A stretch of 64,000 nucleotides of DNA from DASZRZ01 sp963732925. GTDB lineage: Bacteria; Acidobacteriota; Terriglobia; Terriglobales; Acidobacteriaceae. Below, in pieces: positions 26,514 to 35,973 of the stretch. Position numbers and translations under genes: made by a program. The first letter of the stretch is position 1. Each line of letters begins with the position of its first letter. The DNA lies in NCBI GenBank assembly GCA_963732925.1, contig CAVTBJ010000008.1:1-64000 (forward strand). Direction: 5' to 3'. Under the pieces are notes generated by a model, which did no database searches, was not told where the DNA came from, and saw only the letters and a list, made by a program, of their open reading frames with translations.

Positions 26514-27176
26514 CTAGTCCACGGTAATGGCAATCGATCTCTGGTCGGCCAGCAGCACCAGATCGTCACGGCGGCGCACGCCAAAGGTTTCGAGCAGCCT
26601 GCTTACCCGGCTCTGCACATCTTCCGCCGGCAGGCGCAGTCTTTCCGCAATCTGCTCGTCGGAGTAGCGGCTCAACACCGCATCCAGCAGCACCGTTTCA
26701 TTCTCGGTGAGCTCGGCCCGCGCCAGCGCAAATCGCGCCCGCCGGGCCACTGCCAGGCTGGACTCCAGAAATCGCACCAGCACCCCTCGCGGAATCCAGA
26801 ACCCGCCATTGGCCACCACCTGCACGGCCGCCGGGAGTTGCCGCTGCAGATCGTCATACGCAATCAGCCCACGCGCATCCGCCGAGAGCGCGGCAAACGC
26901 CAGGGAATCACTCATTTCATCGCTGGCGATCAGTACTGGGCGCTCGTCCGATGCGCTCATCACCTCGCCTGCCCGTTGGACGGTGGCCATCGCCTCGGGA
27001 AGAGCGTCCAGCAGGAAGACGTCCGCCGCCGGAAGGCGCGAGGCCGCAATCGAATTCCCTACCAGCCGCGTCTGGAACCGCAGTCCCAGCAGGTAAAGCG
27101 TCTCTTCCACGGCAGCAATGCGCTCTCTGTCTGCGGAGAGGAAACACAGCATCGGAACTGAGCTGACAAGCGCCAC
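26514..27176 (-). CDS. LuxR/NarL-type regulator with degenerate receiver domain
   Basis: 220 aa. N-terminal about 125 residues resemble a receiver (ADVFLLDALPEA), but only one of the acidic-pocket residues is obvious. The C-terminal HTH_LuxR-like part is LTENETVLLDAVLSRYSDEQIAERL then SRVSRLLETFGVRRRDDLVLL. It would bind DNA as a dimer; phosphorylation is doubtful. No histidine kinase is adjacent. Divergent from a secreted beta-propeller gene, which may be its target. Confidence 0.7.
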   Translation of the reverse strand: MALVSSVPMLCFLSADRERIAAVEETLYLLGLRFQTRLVGNSIAASRLPAADVFLLDALPEAMATVQRAGEVMSASDERPVLIASDEMSDSLAFAALSADARGLIAYDDLQRQLPAAVQVVANGGFWIPRGVLVRFLESSLAVARRARFALARAELTENETVLLDAVLSRYSDEQIAERLRLPAEDVQSRVSRLLETFGVRRRDDLVLLADQRSIAITVD

Positions 27177-27352
27177 GCCCGGAGCCTATCCCATTTCCCA
27201 TTCCCGGACAATTCGCTTGTGTTGCCCAGAATGGGTCCCGGCCTGCACCTCCGTCCATGGTCATACCGCTTCTTTCCGGCAGCCTCCGATTGACGCTCGC
27301 CGGCCTTCATGCTCCAATGCTCTCCCGCCGCTGCGGCCAAGGGGAACCAACC

Positions 27353-28381
27353 ATGCTCCGTAGGCTTCGATTCGCCGTTGTCATATTGGTCCTGCTGGCG
27401 GTCGCCGTACCCGCTCTGGCGCAGCGCAAGCAGGGCAATCCTCTGGACCATCTTCCCGCCAACGTCGAATTGCTCACCCATTTTGGAGAGCGCGCTGATA
27501 TTTCTCCTGACGGCCAGCGCATTGCCTTCATGGACAAAAGTTTCGGCGATGCCTTCGTGATCGACCTCAAGACGCGCGTCATCACGTGTCTTACCTGCAA
27601 TGTGCCCGGAGCGGCATTTCTGCGCGTCATGCATCTGCCCTCCGGGGATTACATTCTCATCGGTCCCGAGCGCTTTCAGGACATCCATACCAGCCGCTAT
27701 CAAGATAATGAACTCTGGTTTCTCAGCAAGCAGCCCGGTTCCGGACCACAGCGTCTCGGCCAGAAAATGAGCGAGGGCGCGGCGATCTCCAAGAAGAACA
27801 TGAAGATCGCCTACTCCGTAACCCCGCCCCAGGATCCCTCGCTCGCTCCCGACGAAAGCCTGCTCTACACCGCCGATATCGAAGTCTCCGGTGATGCCGC
27901 GCGCCTGACGAACAGGAAGATGGTCTATAAGAGCGCTTCCAAAGATTGCCGCATGGAAGCGCAGGACTTTTTCGACAACGACCAGCAACTCACCTTCACT
28001 TGCTATCATGCAAATCATCTCGCGGACGTAATGATGATCGATTTGAATACGGGCAAGGTGCAAAACGCATCTCAAATGCCTGGCATTTACAACGAACCGG
28101 AAGGCATCTTCCCGGACGGCAAGTACACCCTCGTCGAATCCTCCAAGCAGGTGGAAACCCTCGGCGGCGCCAACGATTCCCACAACATCGACCTCTGGAA
28201 GCTAAAGCTGGACGGCACCGGTAAGGACTTCACCCGTATCACGCACTTCAACGACTACGAGGGATACAAGGCATCCAACCCGGTGGTTGCCCCCGACGGT
28301 AGCTTCATGGCCTTCCAGGTCGCCCACACTGGAGACGAAGCCGGCGTCGGCTACGGCATTCTCCTCTGGCACTTTGAGTAA
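27353..28381 (+). CDS. Secreted TolB/PD40-like beta-propeller protein
   Basis: 342 aa from ATG 27353 (AGGGGA upstream). A signal peptide is evident (LRFAVVILVLLAVAVPALAQ). The mature protein has repeated propeller motifs such as ISPDGQRIAFMD, IFPDGKYTLVE and VAPDGSFMAFQV, as in PD40/TolB-like proteins. Four cysteines in the first half may form disulfides. Its role in the periplasm is unknown. It lies 208 bp before a secreted S46 peptidase. Confidence 0.8.
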   Translation: MLRRLRFAVVILVLLAVAVPALAQRKQGNPLDHLPANVELLTHFGERADISPDGQRIAFMDKSFGDAFVIDLKTRVITCLTCNVPGAAFLRVMHLPSGDYILIGPERFQDIHTSRYQDNELWFLSKQPGSGPQRLGQKMSEGAAISKKNMKIAYSVTPPQDPSLAPDESLLYTADIEVSGDAARLTNRKMVYKSASKDCRMEAQDFFDNDQQLTFTCYHANHLADVMMIDLNTGKVQNASQMPGIYNEPEGIFPDGKYTLVESSKQVETLGGANDSHNIDLWKLKLDGTGKDFTRITHFNDYEGYKASNPVVAPDGSFMAFQVAHTGDEAGVGYGILLWHFE

Positions 28382-28394
28382 CAGGAGATTTAAG

Positions 28395-28445
28395 CTCGTG
28401 TCATCCTGAGCGGAACGCCGCCGGCGCGAAGTCGAAGAATCTTGC
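28395..28445. repeat. 'tcatcctgagcg...gtcgaagaatc' intergenic repeat unit
   Basis: The text 'gtgtcatcctgagcgga' followed by 'aagtcgaagaatcttgc' matches, from memory, a repeat widely scattered in acidobacterial intergenic DNA. Shorter relatives appear at about 26438-26460 and 38805-38845. Confidence 0.4.
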
Positions 28446-28589
28446 GTTCTCCCACGGCCAATCCGTGCATCGGAGGCTTCCCAAAGACGGGTATACTCAG
28501 CGGAAACATGGTCCGGGGGTTCGTGGCCCGCAAGGCTCGTGCTGAACCGTGTGCGCGCACTTCTTTATTCTTCCCACAGGCGGCGTCGT

Positions 28590-30674
28590 ATGAAGTTGAA
28601 GCTTGCAATTGCCATTACTCTGCTATCTGCGCTCGCGGCGGTGCCGGCGCACGCTGACGAAGGCATGTGGACCTTTAACAACTTCCCTTCGAAAACTGTC
28701 GCAACCAAATACGGATTCGCGCCCTCCCAGGCATGGCTGAACCACGTGCGCGCCGCTTCGTTGCGCATCGCCGGCGGTTGTTCCGCATCGTTCATTTCCC
28801 CCCAAGGCCTGGTGATGACGAATTACCACTGCGTCATGGAGTGTGTGAAGGCGCTCTCCACTGCAAAGCAGAACCTGGTGGAAACCGGCTTCCGGGCCCA
28901 AACTTCCAGCGAGGAACGGAAGTGCCCCGCATACGAACTCGACCAGTTGACCGAAATTCGCGACGTCACCGCAGACGTGCACAGCGCGCTTGCCGGCAAA
29001 ACGGGGGACGCGGCCAATCTGGCGTTGCGCGCCGAAACCGCCAAACTGCAACAAAGCTGCGGATCGGATCCCGCCGTTCGCTGCGACCTGGTGTCTCTCT
29101 ATCATGGCGGCATCTATGACCTCTACCGCTACAAACGCTACAGCGACGTGCGCCTGGTGTTTGCGCCCGAATTTCAGGCAGGCTTCTTCGGCGGCGATCC
29201 GGACAACTTCAACTTTCCGCGTTTCGACTACGACCTAGGCTTGCTTCGAGCCTACGAAAACAATCAGCCGGTCGCGAACAACCAGTACCTGCGCTGGAGC
29301 CAAGATGGCTCGAAAGAAGGCCAACTGGTGTTTGTTTCCGGCAACCCGGGCGGCACCAGCCGGGAGCTTACGGTTTCCCAGCTCCAATTCGAGCGCGACA
29401 AAATCTATCCGGCTTTTCTGCCGGAGCTGGCCGAATACCGGGGGCTCCTGGAACAGTTCATCGCAATGGGCCCCCAACAGGCCCGCGAGGCGAATGAGGA
29501 TCTGTTTGAGATCGCCAATTACTTCAAAGCCCTGCTGGGACGGCAGCAGGCGCTCATGGATCCGGAGTTTTTCAGCAGGAAAGTCAGCCAGGAGAAAAGT
29601 CTGCGCGATGCTATTGCTGCGCGCCCCGAGCTGGCAGCCAATGCCACGGCCTGGGACGATCTGGCGCACATCCAGACGGAACGCGCCAAGTTGTACACCC
29701 AGCACAGCGCCATGGACGGTAATTTTATGTTGCACTCGGGACTGCTCGGCCAGGCAATCTCCCTCGTGCGTGCGCCCGTCGAGCGCGCCAAGCCTAACGG
29801 GGAGCGCCTTCCTGAATACACCGACCAGTCGCTGGTGCAACTCCAGCAGGAGCTCTCGGCGCCAATCCCGGTCTACAAGGACCTGGAGGAGCTCACCCTC
29901 GGCTTCGCTTTCACCTCCATGCAGCGCGATCTGGGCGCGGATGATCCATTCGTGCGCAAGATGCTGGGCAAGGAGTCACCGGGCCAGCTCGCTCACCGGC
30001 TGGTGACCGGAACCCATCTCGACGACGCCAAGGTGCGGGAAGCCCTCTACAACGGCGGCCAGGCGGCAATCGAAAAATCTGAGGATCCCATGATTCGATT
30101 CGCTGCCCTGATCGATCCCGCTCTGCGTAGTATCCGGAAAGAATATGAGTCGGAGGTCACTGCGCCCACACGCGCGGCAGCCCAGAAAATTGCCAACATG
30201 CGATTCGCGATCTACGGCACCAGTCTCGATCCCGATGCCACCTTCACCGCCCGCCTGAGCTACGGCACGGTGAAGGGTTTCACCGATGCTCGTGGTCACT
30301 TGGTCGCGCCCTATACGACCGTCGGCGGCCTGTTCGATCGCGCCAATGGCGCTCCACCCTTCGTCCTGCCGCAAAGCTGGTCGGCGGCGAAGAAGGAATT
30401 GAATTTGGCGACGCCCATGAACTTTTCCACCACCAACGACATCATTGGCGGCAACTCCGGCAGCCCTGTCATCGATCAGAACGGCGATATCGTCGGCCTG
30501 ATCTTCGATGGCAACATCTTTTCCCTTGGCGGCAACTACGGTTACGACCCAGTGTCTAACCGGGCGGTTGCGGTCGACAGCCGGGTGCTGCTGGAGGGAC
30601 TCCGAACCGTATACCATCTCGACCGTGTGGTTCAGGAAATCGAAGCTGGGCGGCAGGCTGCGCGACCTCAATAA
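28590..30674 (+). CDS. S46-family dipeptidyl-peptidase (DPP7/DPP11-like)
   Basis: 694 aa from ATG 28590, with signal peptide MKLKLAIAITLLSALAAVPAH. EGMWTFNNFP starts the mature protein, as in DPP7/DPP11. The chymotrypsin-like catalytic parts are NYHC (His80) and GGNSGSPV (Ser623), separated by the family's large helical domain. Known: S46 enzymes remove dipeptides from the N-terminus of peptides in the periplasm for amino-acid use. The residue that decides P1 specificity cannot be assigned by eye. The stop overlaps the convergent methyltransferase gene by 7 bp. Confidence 0.95.
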   Translation: MKLKLAIAITLLSALAAVPAHADEGMWTFNNFPSKTVATKYGFAPSQAWLNHVRAASLRIAGGCSASFISPQGLVMTNYHCVMECVKALSTAKQNLVETGFRAQTSSEERKCPAYELDQLTEIRDVTADVHSALAGKTGDAANLALRAETAKLQQSCGSDPAVRCDLVSLYHGGIYDLYRYKRYSDVRLVFAPEFQAGFFGGDPDNFNFPRFDYDLGLLRAYENNQPVANNQYLRWSQDGSKEGQLVFVSGNPGGTSRELTVSQLQFERDKIYPAFLPELAEYRGLLEQFIAMGPQQAREANEDLFEIANYFKALLGRQQALMDPEFFSRKVSQEKSLRDAIAARPELAANATAWDDLAHIQTERAKLYTQHSAMDGNFMLHSGLLGQAISLVRAPVERAKPNGERLPEYTDQSLVQLQQELSAPIPVYKDLEELTLGFAFTSMQRDLGADDPFVRKMLGKESPGQLAHRLVTGTHLDDAKVREALYNGGQAAIEKSEDPMIRFAALIDPALRSIRKEYESEVTAPTRAAAQKIANMRFAIYGTSLDPDATFTARLSYGTVKGFTDARGHLVAPYTTVGGLFDRANGAPPFVLPQSWSAAKKELNLATPMNFSTTNDIIGGNSGSPVIDQNGDIVGLIFDGNIFSLGGNYGYDPVSNRAVAVDSRVLLEGLRTVYHLDRVVQEIEAGRQAARPQ

Positions 30675-31402
30675 ATCTGCCACGGCGGCGCCATCGAGCG
30701 CACCTCCGGCTTGCGGGCTGAGAGTAGCAGCGCCCCAATGCGCTTGAACTCGCGCAGCTCCTCGGCATTACGAAACCACTTGCCCGTGTACTCCTCGGGA
30801 GTGGGACTTTCATCCGGGATGCGCTGTGCCTCGACATCTTCGAACGCGTGCGCCTTCAGCAGTTGCACATATTCCGCTTCCGAGCGCACGTGCACCGGAA
30901 CCTTGAGCTCGTCCACCCAGCGCAGGGAATGAGGATTGTCTTTGTAGAGATTAATCAGCAGGAACAGCCGGCTCCGCGGAGCCAGCACCCGGAACAGTTC
31001 CGCCAGCGTGCGGTCCTGATCGGGATAGTAGTAAAACGACTCCACCGAAAGCACCTTGTCAAAAAAGTTTTCTTCCCAGGGAATCTGCTGGGCCGAGCCC
31101 CACACGAAGAGCAGGTTGTCGAATTCCCGCGAGGCCGCCCGGCTGCGCCGGATCATCTCGTCGGAGATGTCGACTCCCACCACCTGCCCGAACCCCGCCG
31201 GGCCCTCGCCCACCAGCCGCGCCAGGAGTCGCGACGCCCATCCCGTCCCGCAGCCCAGGTCCAGGACGCGCTCTCCCGCTTTCAGCTCCATGCGGCGCAC
31301 TGTCTGCTCGGTAATGCTGAGGTGATGCGCCTCCATCTCATCGCCGCGACCCTGCTCCGCCCAGCGATTGAACTCCTCGCGTAGAAGATCTTCGGCATTC
31401 AT
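30668..31402 (-). CDS. SAM-dependent methyltransferase, 244 aa
   Basis: Class I Rossmann fold: VLDLGCGTGWASRLLA (motif I, SAM binding), VVGVDISDEMI (motif II) and FDKVLSVESFYYY (post II). The rest is a UbiE/sterol-methyltransferase-like small-molecule arrangement (EELREFKRIGALLL near the C-terminus). Substrate unknown. Convergent with the S46 gene. Confidence 0.85.
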   Translation of the reverse strand: MNAEDLLREEFNRWAEQGRGDEMEAHHLSITEQTVRRMELKAGERVLDLGCGTGWASRLLARLVGEGPAGFGQVVGVDISDEMIRRSRAASREFDNLLFVWGSAQQIPWEENFFDKVLSVESFYYYPDQDRTLAELFRVLAPRSRLFLLINLYKDNPHSLRWVDELKVPVHVRSEAEYVQLLKAHAFEDVEAQRIPDESPTPEEYTGKWFRNAEELREFKRIGALLLSARKPEVRSMAPPWQIY

Positions 31403-31546
31403 GGGAATTCATTCTAAGACTTCAGCAGCGCGGAAAAATCAAGAAATGCGGCCGCTTTCGCAGGGAAGCTGGCCTTGGTCCCTCAGAACGTCGGGGAGCG
31501 GACGCCCAGTCCGCCTTTCCGCGCCTCCGCGTGCTACAGTTGCCCC

Positions 31547-31717
31547 ATGTCGCCGCAGTTCCCTGGCAATCAGGAACCCCGCAAAGCTCCAGACCTGTAC
31601 TGTCCCCGTTGCCGGCGGCCGGTTTCCGATCCTCTCACCTGTGGAGACTGCTCGGCCGTCATCTGCCGCACCTGCGGAACTCCGCTCGAGTCGGCTGACG
31701 AACTCGCCATGGGCTGA
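31547..31717 (+). CDS. Small zinc-ribbon protein, 56 aa
   Basis: ATG 31547. Three CxxC pairs occur in 35 residues: CPRC, CGDC and CRTC. The pattern suggests two zinc-binding sites (double zinc ribbon or B-box-like). No ribosome site is obvious. It lies 147 bp upstream of the Clp-N gene, same strand. Function unknown. Confidence 0.5.
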   Translation: MSPQFPGNQEPRKAPDLYCPRCRRPVSDPLTCGDCSAVICRTCGTPLESADELAMG

Positions 31718-31863
31718 AGAGATTTTGTTTCCTTCCCGTCCTTTGCGGCGTCTAAGCGGGGGGGAGAAAAGCGCCCGCCCCTGAGGGTCGCCGGCGGCGG
31801 CTTCTTGGGCCTCACATTTCCCTTGGCGACCACGGCTCCGGGCGTATCATCTAAAGCTTGAGT

Positions 31864-32394
31864 ATGGCGGATTATGTCACCTTGGCGATCGTCTCGGGGA
31901 TTGTCGTCCTGCTGGGCTTAATCTATTTTTCCATCCGTCGCGGGCTGCGCCACCGCGCTCTGCATTTCAGCTCCGAGGCGCAGCGCGTCATCGCTTTTGC
32001 CCGCGTGGAAGCTGAAGCTTCGCATTCCTCCAGCATTGAGCCTGTTCATATCCTGCTCGGCCTGTTGCACGTCCCCATTCCGTCGATCATCGCCGTTTTG
32101 CCCGTGGAAGAACACGAGCCTATTCGGCAGGAGGTGCGCGAGCGCGTGGCCGGCGGCGCCCTCGTCACCTATCGCGATGATCTCCCCTACAGCGACGACG
32201 CCCGCCACGTGCTGGTAGCTGCCGCCCGCGAAGCCCGTGCCATGGATTCTCCCAACATCGGCGCCGAGCATCTGCTCATCGGCCTGCTCTACGCGGAAAC
32301 CTCCACGGCTGCTCTCATCCTGCGTGCGCGCGGGTTGCGGATCGAAACTCTCCGCCAGCTCCTCGCCCTGGTCCCGCAATACAGCTCGCAGTAG
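31864..32394 (+). CDS. Membrane-anchored Clp N-terminal-domain protein
   Basis: 176 aa from ATG 31864. One N-terminal membrane helix (YVTLAIVSGIVVLLGLIYF) is followed by both halves of a Clp_N repeat domain (SSEAQRVIAFARVEAEAS...IEPVHILLGLLH and SDDARHVLVAAAREARAM...IGAEHLLIGLLY). No AAA+ module follows. Known: Clp_N domains bind substrates or adaptors of ClpA/ClpC. A membrane-tethered stand-alone domain might recruit or sequester Clp clients at the membrane; this is inference. Confidence 0.85.
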   Translation: MADYVTLAIVSGIVVLLGLIYFSIRRGLRHRALHFSSEAQRVIAFARVEAEASHSSSIEPVHILLGLLHVPIPSIIAVLPVEEHEPIRQEVRERVAGGALVTYRDDLPYSDDARHVLVAAAREARAMDSPNIGAEHLLIGLLYAETSTAALILRARGLRIETLRQLLALVPQYSSQ

Positions 32395-32566
32395 CCTGCA
32401 AGCCGCTGCCGCTCGCCTTTCTTCTTGAGATGTTCCGAGCCTGAGGTGTTCTGAGTTGGATACCGCCCCACTCCGGTCCCTTTTGTTTCTTTCGGGCTTT
32501 CGGGTAAGCTCTTCTCGCCCTTGAACTTCCGCAGCAGAAACAACGCCTGTGGAGCGGGCTTCTTCT

Positions 32567-32998
32567 ATGACTCGTTGGATTCCGCAGTTACAACCTCTTG
32601 GCCTGCTGGTCATGCGCCTGGTTCTGGGAGTCATCATGGTGGCGCACGGCTGGCCCAAGCTCATGAACATTTCCAAATTCGCCTCCGGCCCGCTCGCCCA
32701 CATCGGAGTGCCGGGATGGATGGCTTATCTGGTTGTCACAGCCGAAGTGGTGGGAGGCGCTCTTCTGGTCCTGGGACTGCTCACGCCGTTCGCAGCCCTC
32801 GCCGTCTCCATTGACATGACGGTTGCCATCCTCAAGGTGCACCTGCGCAATGGCTTGACCGGCCAGGGCGGATATGAGTTTCCCTTGGTACTGCTCAGCG
32901 TGGCCTTCGCATTGATCTTTTTCGGCGCGGGACCTCTCTCGCTGGACCGCCGCCTGTTCGGTTCCGCCGGTTCCAGGGGAGGCCCCCGCCGCACTTGA
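32567..32998 (+). CDS. DoxX-family membrane protein
   Basis: 143 aa from ATG 32567 (a GTG at 32549 is possible). Four membrane helices, with the family signature LLVMRLVLGVIMVAHGWPKL at the first helix and AEVVGGALLVLGLLTPFAAL at the second. DoxX proteins are small quinone- or redox-associated membrane proteins of mostly unknown function. The Arg-rich tail lies after the last helix. Confidence 0.9.
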   Translation: MTRWIPQLQPLGLLVMRLVLGVIMVAHGWPKLMNISKFASGPLAHIGVPGWMAYLVVTAEVVGGALLVLGLLTPFAALAVSIDMTVAILKVHLRNGLTGQGGYEFPLVLLSVAFALIFFGAGPLSLDRRLFGSAGSRGGPRRT

Positions 32999-33011
32999 CG
33001 CCCCGGCTGCT

Positions 33012-33506
33012 CTACGCAGCCTTGGCTTCCACGTTGATGTCGTCCGAAAGCTGCGTAAGTTTCTGGTCAGTGCTCTTTTCCTCGTCCAGAGTCTCCTGCA
33101 GCAGTTGTGCCCATTCCGGTTTTCCCAGCAGAGTAGCGTAGGTGCGCACCGTGCCGTAGGCGGCGATCTCGTAGTGCTCCACCCGCTGCGCTCCGGCAAT
33201 CATTCCCGCGTCCCGCACATCGGGGTCCTTGGCATCCTTGATCAGCTTTTCCCCTTCCTCCAGGATTCCCTGGATCCCCTTGCAGGTCTTTCCCTTGCGG
33301 TCCAGGTCGCGCAGTTGGTCAAAAATCTGGTCCAGGCGCCGTACCTGCTGCTGGGTCTGGCGTTCATGTTGCTGAAAGGCGCTCTTCAGTTGCGGAGATT
33401 TCGCCTGCTCGGCCATCTTGGGCAGGGCCTTCAGAATACGGTTTTCCCCGTCGTAGAGGTCCTGCAGTTCGTCCACAAAGAGTTGTTGCAAGCTTTCGAT
33501 TTTCAT
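33012..33506 (-). CDS. DUF892 (YciE/YciF-like) ferritin-fold stress protein
   Basis: 164 aa, all helical. Landmarks: LFVDELQDLYDGENRILKAL, the QQHERQTQQQ helix and RVEHYEIAAYGTVRTYA, which supply the Glu/His ligands of a four-helix di-iron bundle. Known: YciF-type proteins respond to osmotic and general stress. Single gene with a purine-rich ribosome site just upstream of 33506. Confidence 0.93.
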   Translation of the reverse strand: MKIESLQQLFVDELQDLYDGENRILKALPKMAEQAKSPQLKSAFQQHERQTQQQVRRLDQIFDQLRDLDRKGKTCKGIQGILEEGEKLIKDAKDPDVRDAGMIAGAQRVEHYEIAAYGTVRTYATLLGKPEWAQLLQETLDEEKSTDQKLTQLSDDINVEAKAA

Positions 33507-33780
33507 CGCTAAGTCTCCCTCCTGCTTAAAGCAGGTCAGATCATGGTTGGAATTTGTGAATAGCCGCCTGCCCAGCTTTCATTGGGAGGAAGGAAAGCCC
33601 GCGAAGGTTGTCAGCGGAAATCCACAGGCGGCAGCCGGCGCTCTCCAGCGGCTACAGAGTACAGAGCCAGCCGCTCCAGCCGCTTTAGTAGAGAGAACGC
33701 GTCCAAAGCACAGCAATCCAAAGCAGCGAGCCTGCTTTGGGGTGTTCGGTAGGGCACGAGCCTGGCGGCCGCTGCCTGGT

Positions 33781-35973
33781 TCAGAATCTTCCCAGCTGCA
33801 CCAGCGCTTCGTAGATCTTCCCCGGCTGCGGCAGGATCACCTCTTCCAGCAGAGGCTGGTAGGCAACGAACGTATCCATGGCCGCTACTCGCCGTACCGG
33901 CGCATCCAGCTGTTCGAAAAGCTCGTCGGCAATGCGAGCGGCGATCTCGGCCCCATAGCCCCAGCTTAAGGTGTCCTCGTAAGCCACCAGCACGCGATGG
34001 GTCTTCTTCACCGAGGCCGCAATGGCTTCCCAGTCAAAGGGATTCAGGGTTCGCAGGTCGATCACTTCCACGCTCAGGCCATTTTCCCGCTCAGCCCGTT
34101 GCGCGGCCTGCAGCGCGCGCGGCACCACCGCCCCGTACGTGATCACGGAAACCTGGCTGCCCGGCTGCACTACCTTGGCCTTGCCGAATGGAACGGTGTA
34201 GTCCGGCCCCGGATACGGCGCCCGCCCATAGGTTTCACGGTACAGCCGCTTGTGCTCCAGGAACATGACCGGATCGTCGCAGCGGATGGCGGTGCGCAAC
34301 AGCCCGCAGGCATCGAGCGCATTCGAGGGAAACACCACCCGCAGCCCCGGTATGTGCGTAAAAATGCTCTCCCCCGACTGCGAGTGGTAGATCCCCCCGC
34401 CGGTCAGGTATCCCCCGATCGCCACCCGAATCACCACAGGAGAGGAAAAGGTGTTGTTCGAACGCCAACGGATCAGCGGCAGCTCGTTGCGCAACTGGTG
34501 CATTGCCGGCCAGATGTAGTCGAAGAACTGGATCTCCACCACCGGCTTCAGGCCGCGCGTGGCCATGCCCGTCGCCCGGCCCACAATGTTGGCCTCCGCC
34601 AGGGGAGAATTAAACACCCGGTCGGAGCCAAACTCCGTCTGCAGCCCCGCCGTCAGCTTAAAGACTCCGCCCTTGCCCTTCACCAGCTTGTCCCGCAGGT
34701 ATTGCTCGCGGCTGCAGTCCGCCACGTCCTCTCCAAAAACCACGATCCGCGGGTCTCTCCGCATCTCGTCCTGCAGGCACTCATGAATCAGGTCCGCCAT
34801 CGTCCGTTCCGGCACCGGCTTGCCGGGCTGCGACTCCACCGCCTTGGGCTCCGCCTCAAAGCGCGCTCCGCTGGGATCGATGTTGGGCGAATAAATAAAC
34901 TGCGGAATCGTTTCCGGTCCCGGCGGCGCCGCTGCCAGCGCCACCTCGGTCGCCTGCTGAATCTCCTCATTCACTTCCCGTTCCAGCTTTTGCAGCGACT
35001 CTTCCTTCAGGATGCTCTCGCGCATCAGGAACATCTGCAGCTTGCTCAGCGGGTCCCGCTTCGCCTCTTCCCGCCGCTCGGCCTCGGGACGGTAATTCCG
35101 CTCGTCGTCGGAAAGCGAGTGCGAATACGGCCGCACCACATGCGCATGCACAAAGGCCGGGCCGTGGCCCGCGCGAATGTAGGCAATCGACTCCTTCAGC
35201 GCCGCGTGGCAGGCCAGCACGTCGGTGCCGTCAATCTCGGCAAAGTGGAAGTTGGGGAAATTCGCCACCAGACGCGAAATGCTGCCCCCGGGGGTCTGTG
35301 CCTCCACCGGAACGGAGATGGCATACTCGTTGTCTTCCACCAGAATCAGCAGCGGCAGCTTGCCGTTGGACGCCGTGTTCATGGTCTCCCAGAACTCGCC
35401 TTCGCTGGTGCTGCCCTCACCCGTGGACACGTACACCACTTCGTCGCCCTGGAACTTCACATCTTTGAACTGCCGGTAGTCGCCTTCGGCCTTGGCGGCG
35501 GTCTCCGGATGCCGCGCGAAGTAGCGGCCGGCCTCCGAGCAGCCAACCGCCTGCAGCAGTTGCGAAGCCGTCGGCGAAGATCCGGTCACAATGTTCAGCT
35601 TGGGATCGCTCCAGTGCGAGGGCATCTGCCGTCCCCCGGACGCCGGATCGCTGGCCGCACCAACCCCTTGCAGCAGCATGTCTTCCGCGGTCACGCCCAG
35701 AGCCAGGCAAAGCGTGCGGTCGCGATAGTAGGGATAAAACCAGTCGTACCCGGGACGCAGCAGCAGGCCCGCCACCGCCAGGACGGCTTCGTGGCCTGCG
35801 CAGGAAATCTGGAAGAAGATCTTCTGCTGCCGCTTCAGCAGGATTTCGCGGTCATCCAGCCGCCGCGAAAGGTACATGAGACGATAGATTTCCAGGAGCT
35901 GTTCGCTGCTCAGCCCGTCGTAGCTCTTTTCCAGTTCCCCAGGGAACGGTTTCGTCTCAGCTTTGGTCGCCAT
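33781..35973 (-). CDS. Fused 2-oxoacid dehydrogenase E1 (alpha-beta), branched-chain type
   Basis: 730 aa, alpha and beta subunits in one chain. Alpha part (about 1-370) holds the thiamine-diphosphate motif GEGSTSEGEF...NEYAI (185-219; GDG is GEG here). The beta part (from about 390) has MADLIHECLQDEMRRDP, GEDVADCSREQY, FNSPLAEANIVGRATGMA and YGAEIAARIADELFE. Known: E1 decarboxylates branched-chain or pyruvate-like 2-oxoacids and passes the acyl group to lipoyl-E2. No E2 or E3 lies nearby, so it must work with components encoded elsewhere. Confidence 0.93.
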   Translation of the reverse strand: MATKAETKPFPGELEKSYDGLSSEQLLEIYRLMYLSRRLDDREILLKRQQKIFFQISCAGHEAVLAVAGLLLRPGYDWFYPYYRDRTLCLALGVTAEDMLLQGVGAASDPASGGRQMPSHWSDPKLNIVTGSSPTASQLLQAVGCSEAGRYFARHPETAAKAEGDYRQFKDVKFQGDEVVYVSTGEGSTSEGEFWETMNTASNGKLPLLILVEDNEYAISVPVEAQTPGGSISRLVANFPNFHFAEIDGTDVLACHAALKESIAYIRAGHGPAFVHAHVVRPYSHSLSDDERNYRPEAERREEAKRDPLSKLQMFLMRESILKEESLQKLEREVNEEIQQATEVALAAAPPGPETIPQFIYSPNIDPSGARFEAEPKAVESQPGKPVPERTMADLIHECLQDEMRRDPRIVVFGEDVADCSREQYLRDKLVKGKGGVFKLTAGLQTEFGSDRVFNSPLAEANIVGRATGMATRGLKPVVEIQFFDYIWPAMHQLRNELPLIRWRSNNTFSSPVVIRVAIGGYLTGGGIYHSQSGESIFTHIPGLRVVFPSNALDACGLLRTAIRCDDPVMFLEHKRLYRETYGRAPYPGPDYTVPFGKAKVVQPGSQVSVITYGAVVPRALQAAQRAERENGLSVEVIDLRTLNPFDWEAIAASVKKTHRVLVAYEDTLSWGYGAEIAARIADELFEQLDAPVRRVAAMDTFVAYQPLLEEVILPQPGKIYEALVQLGRF

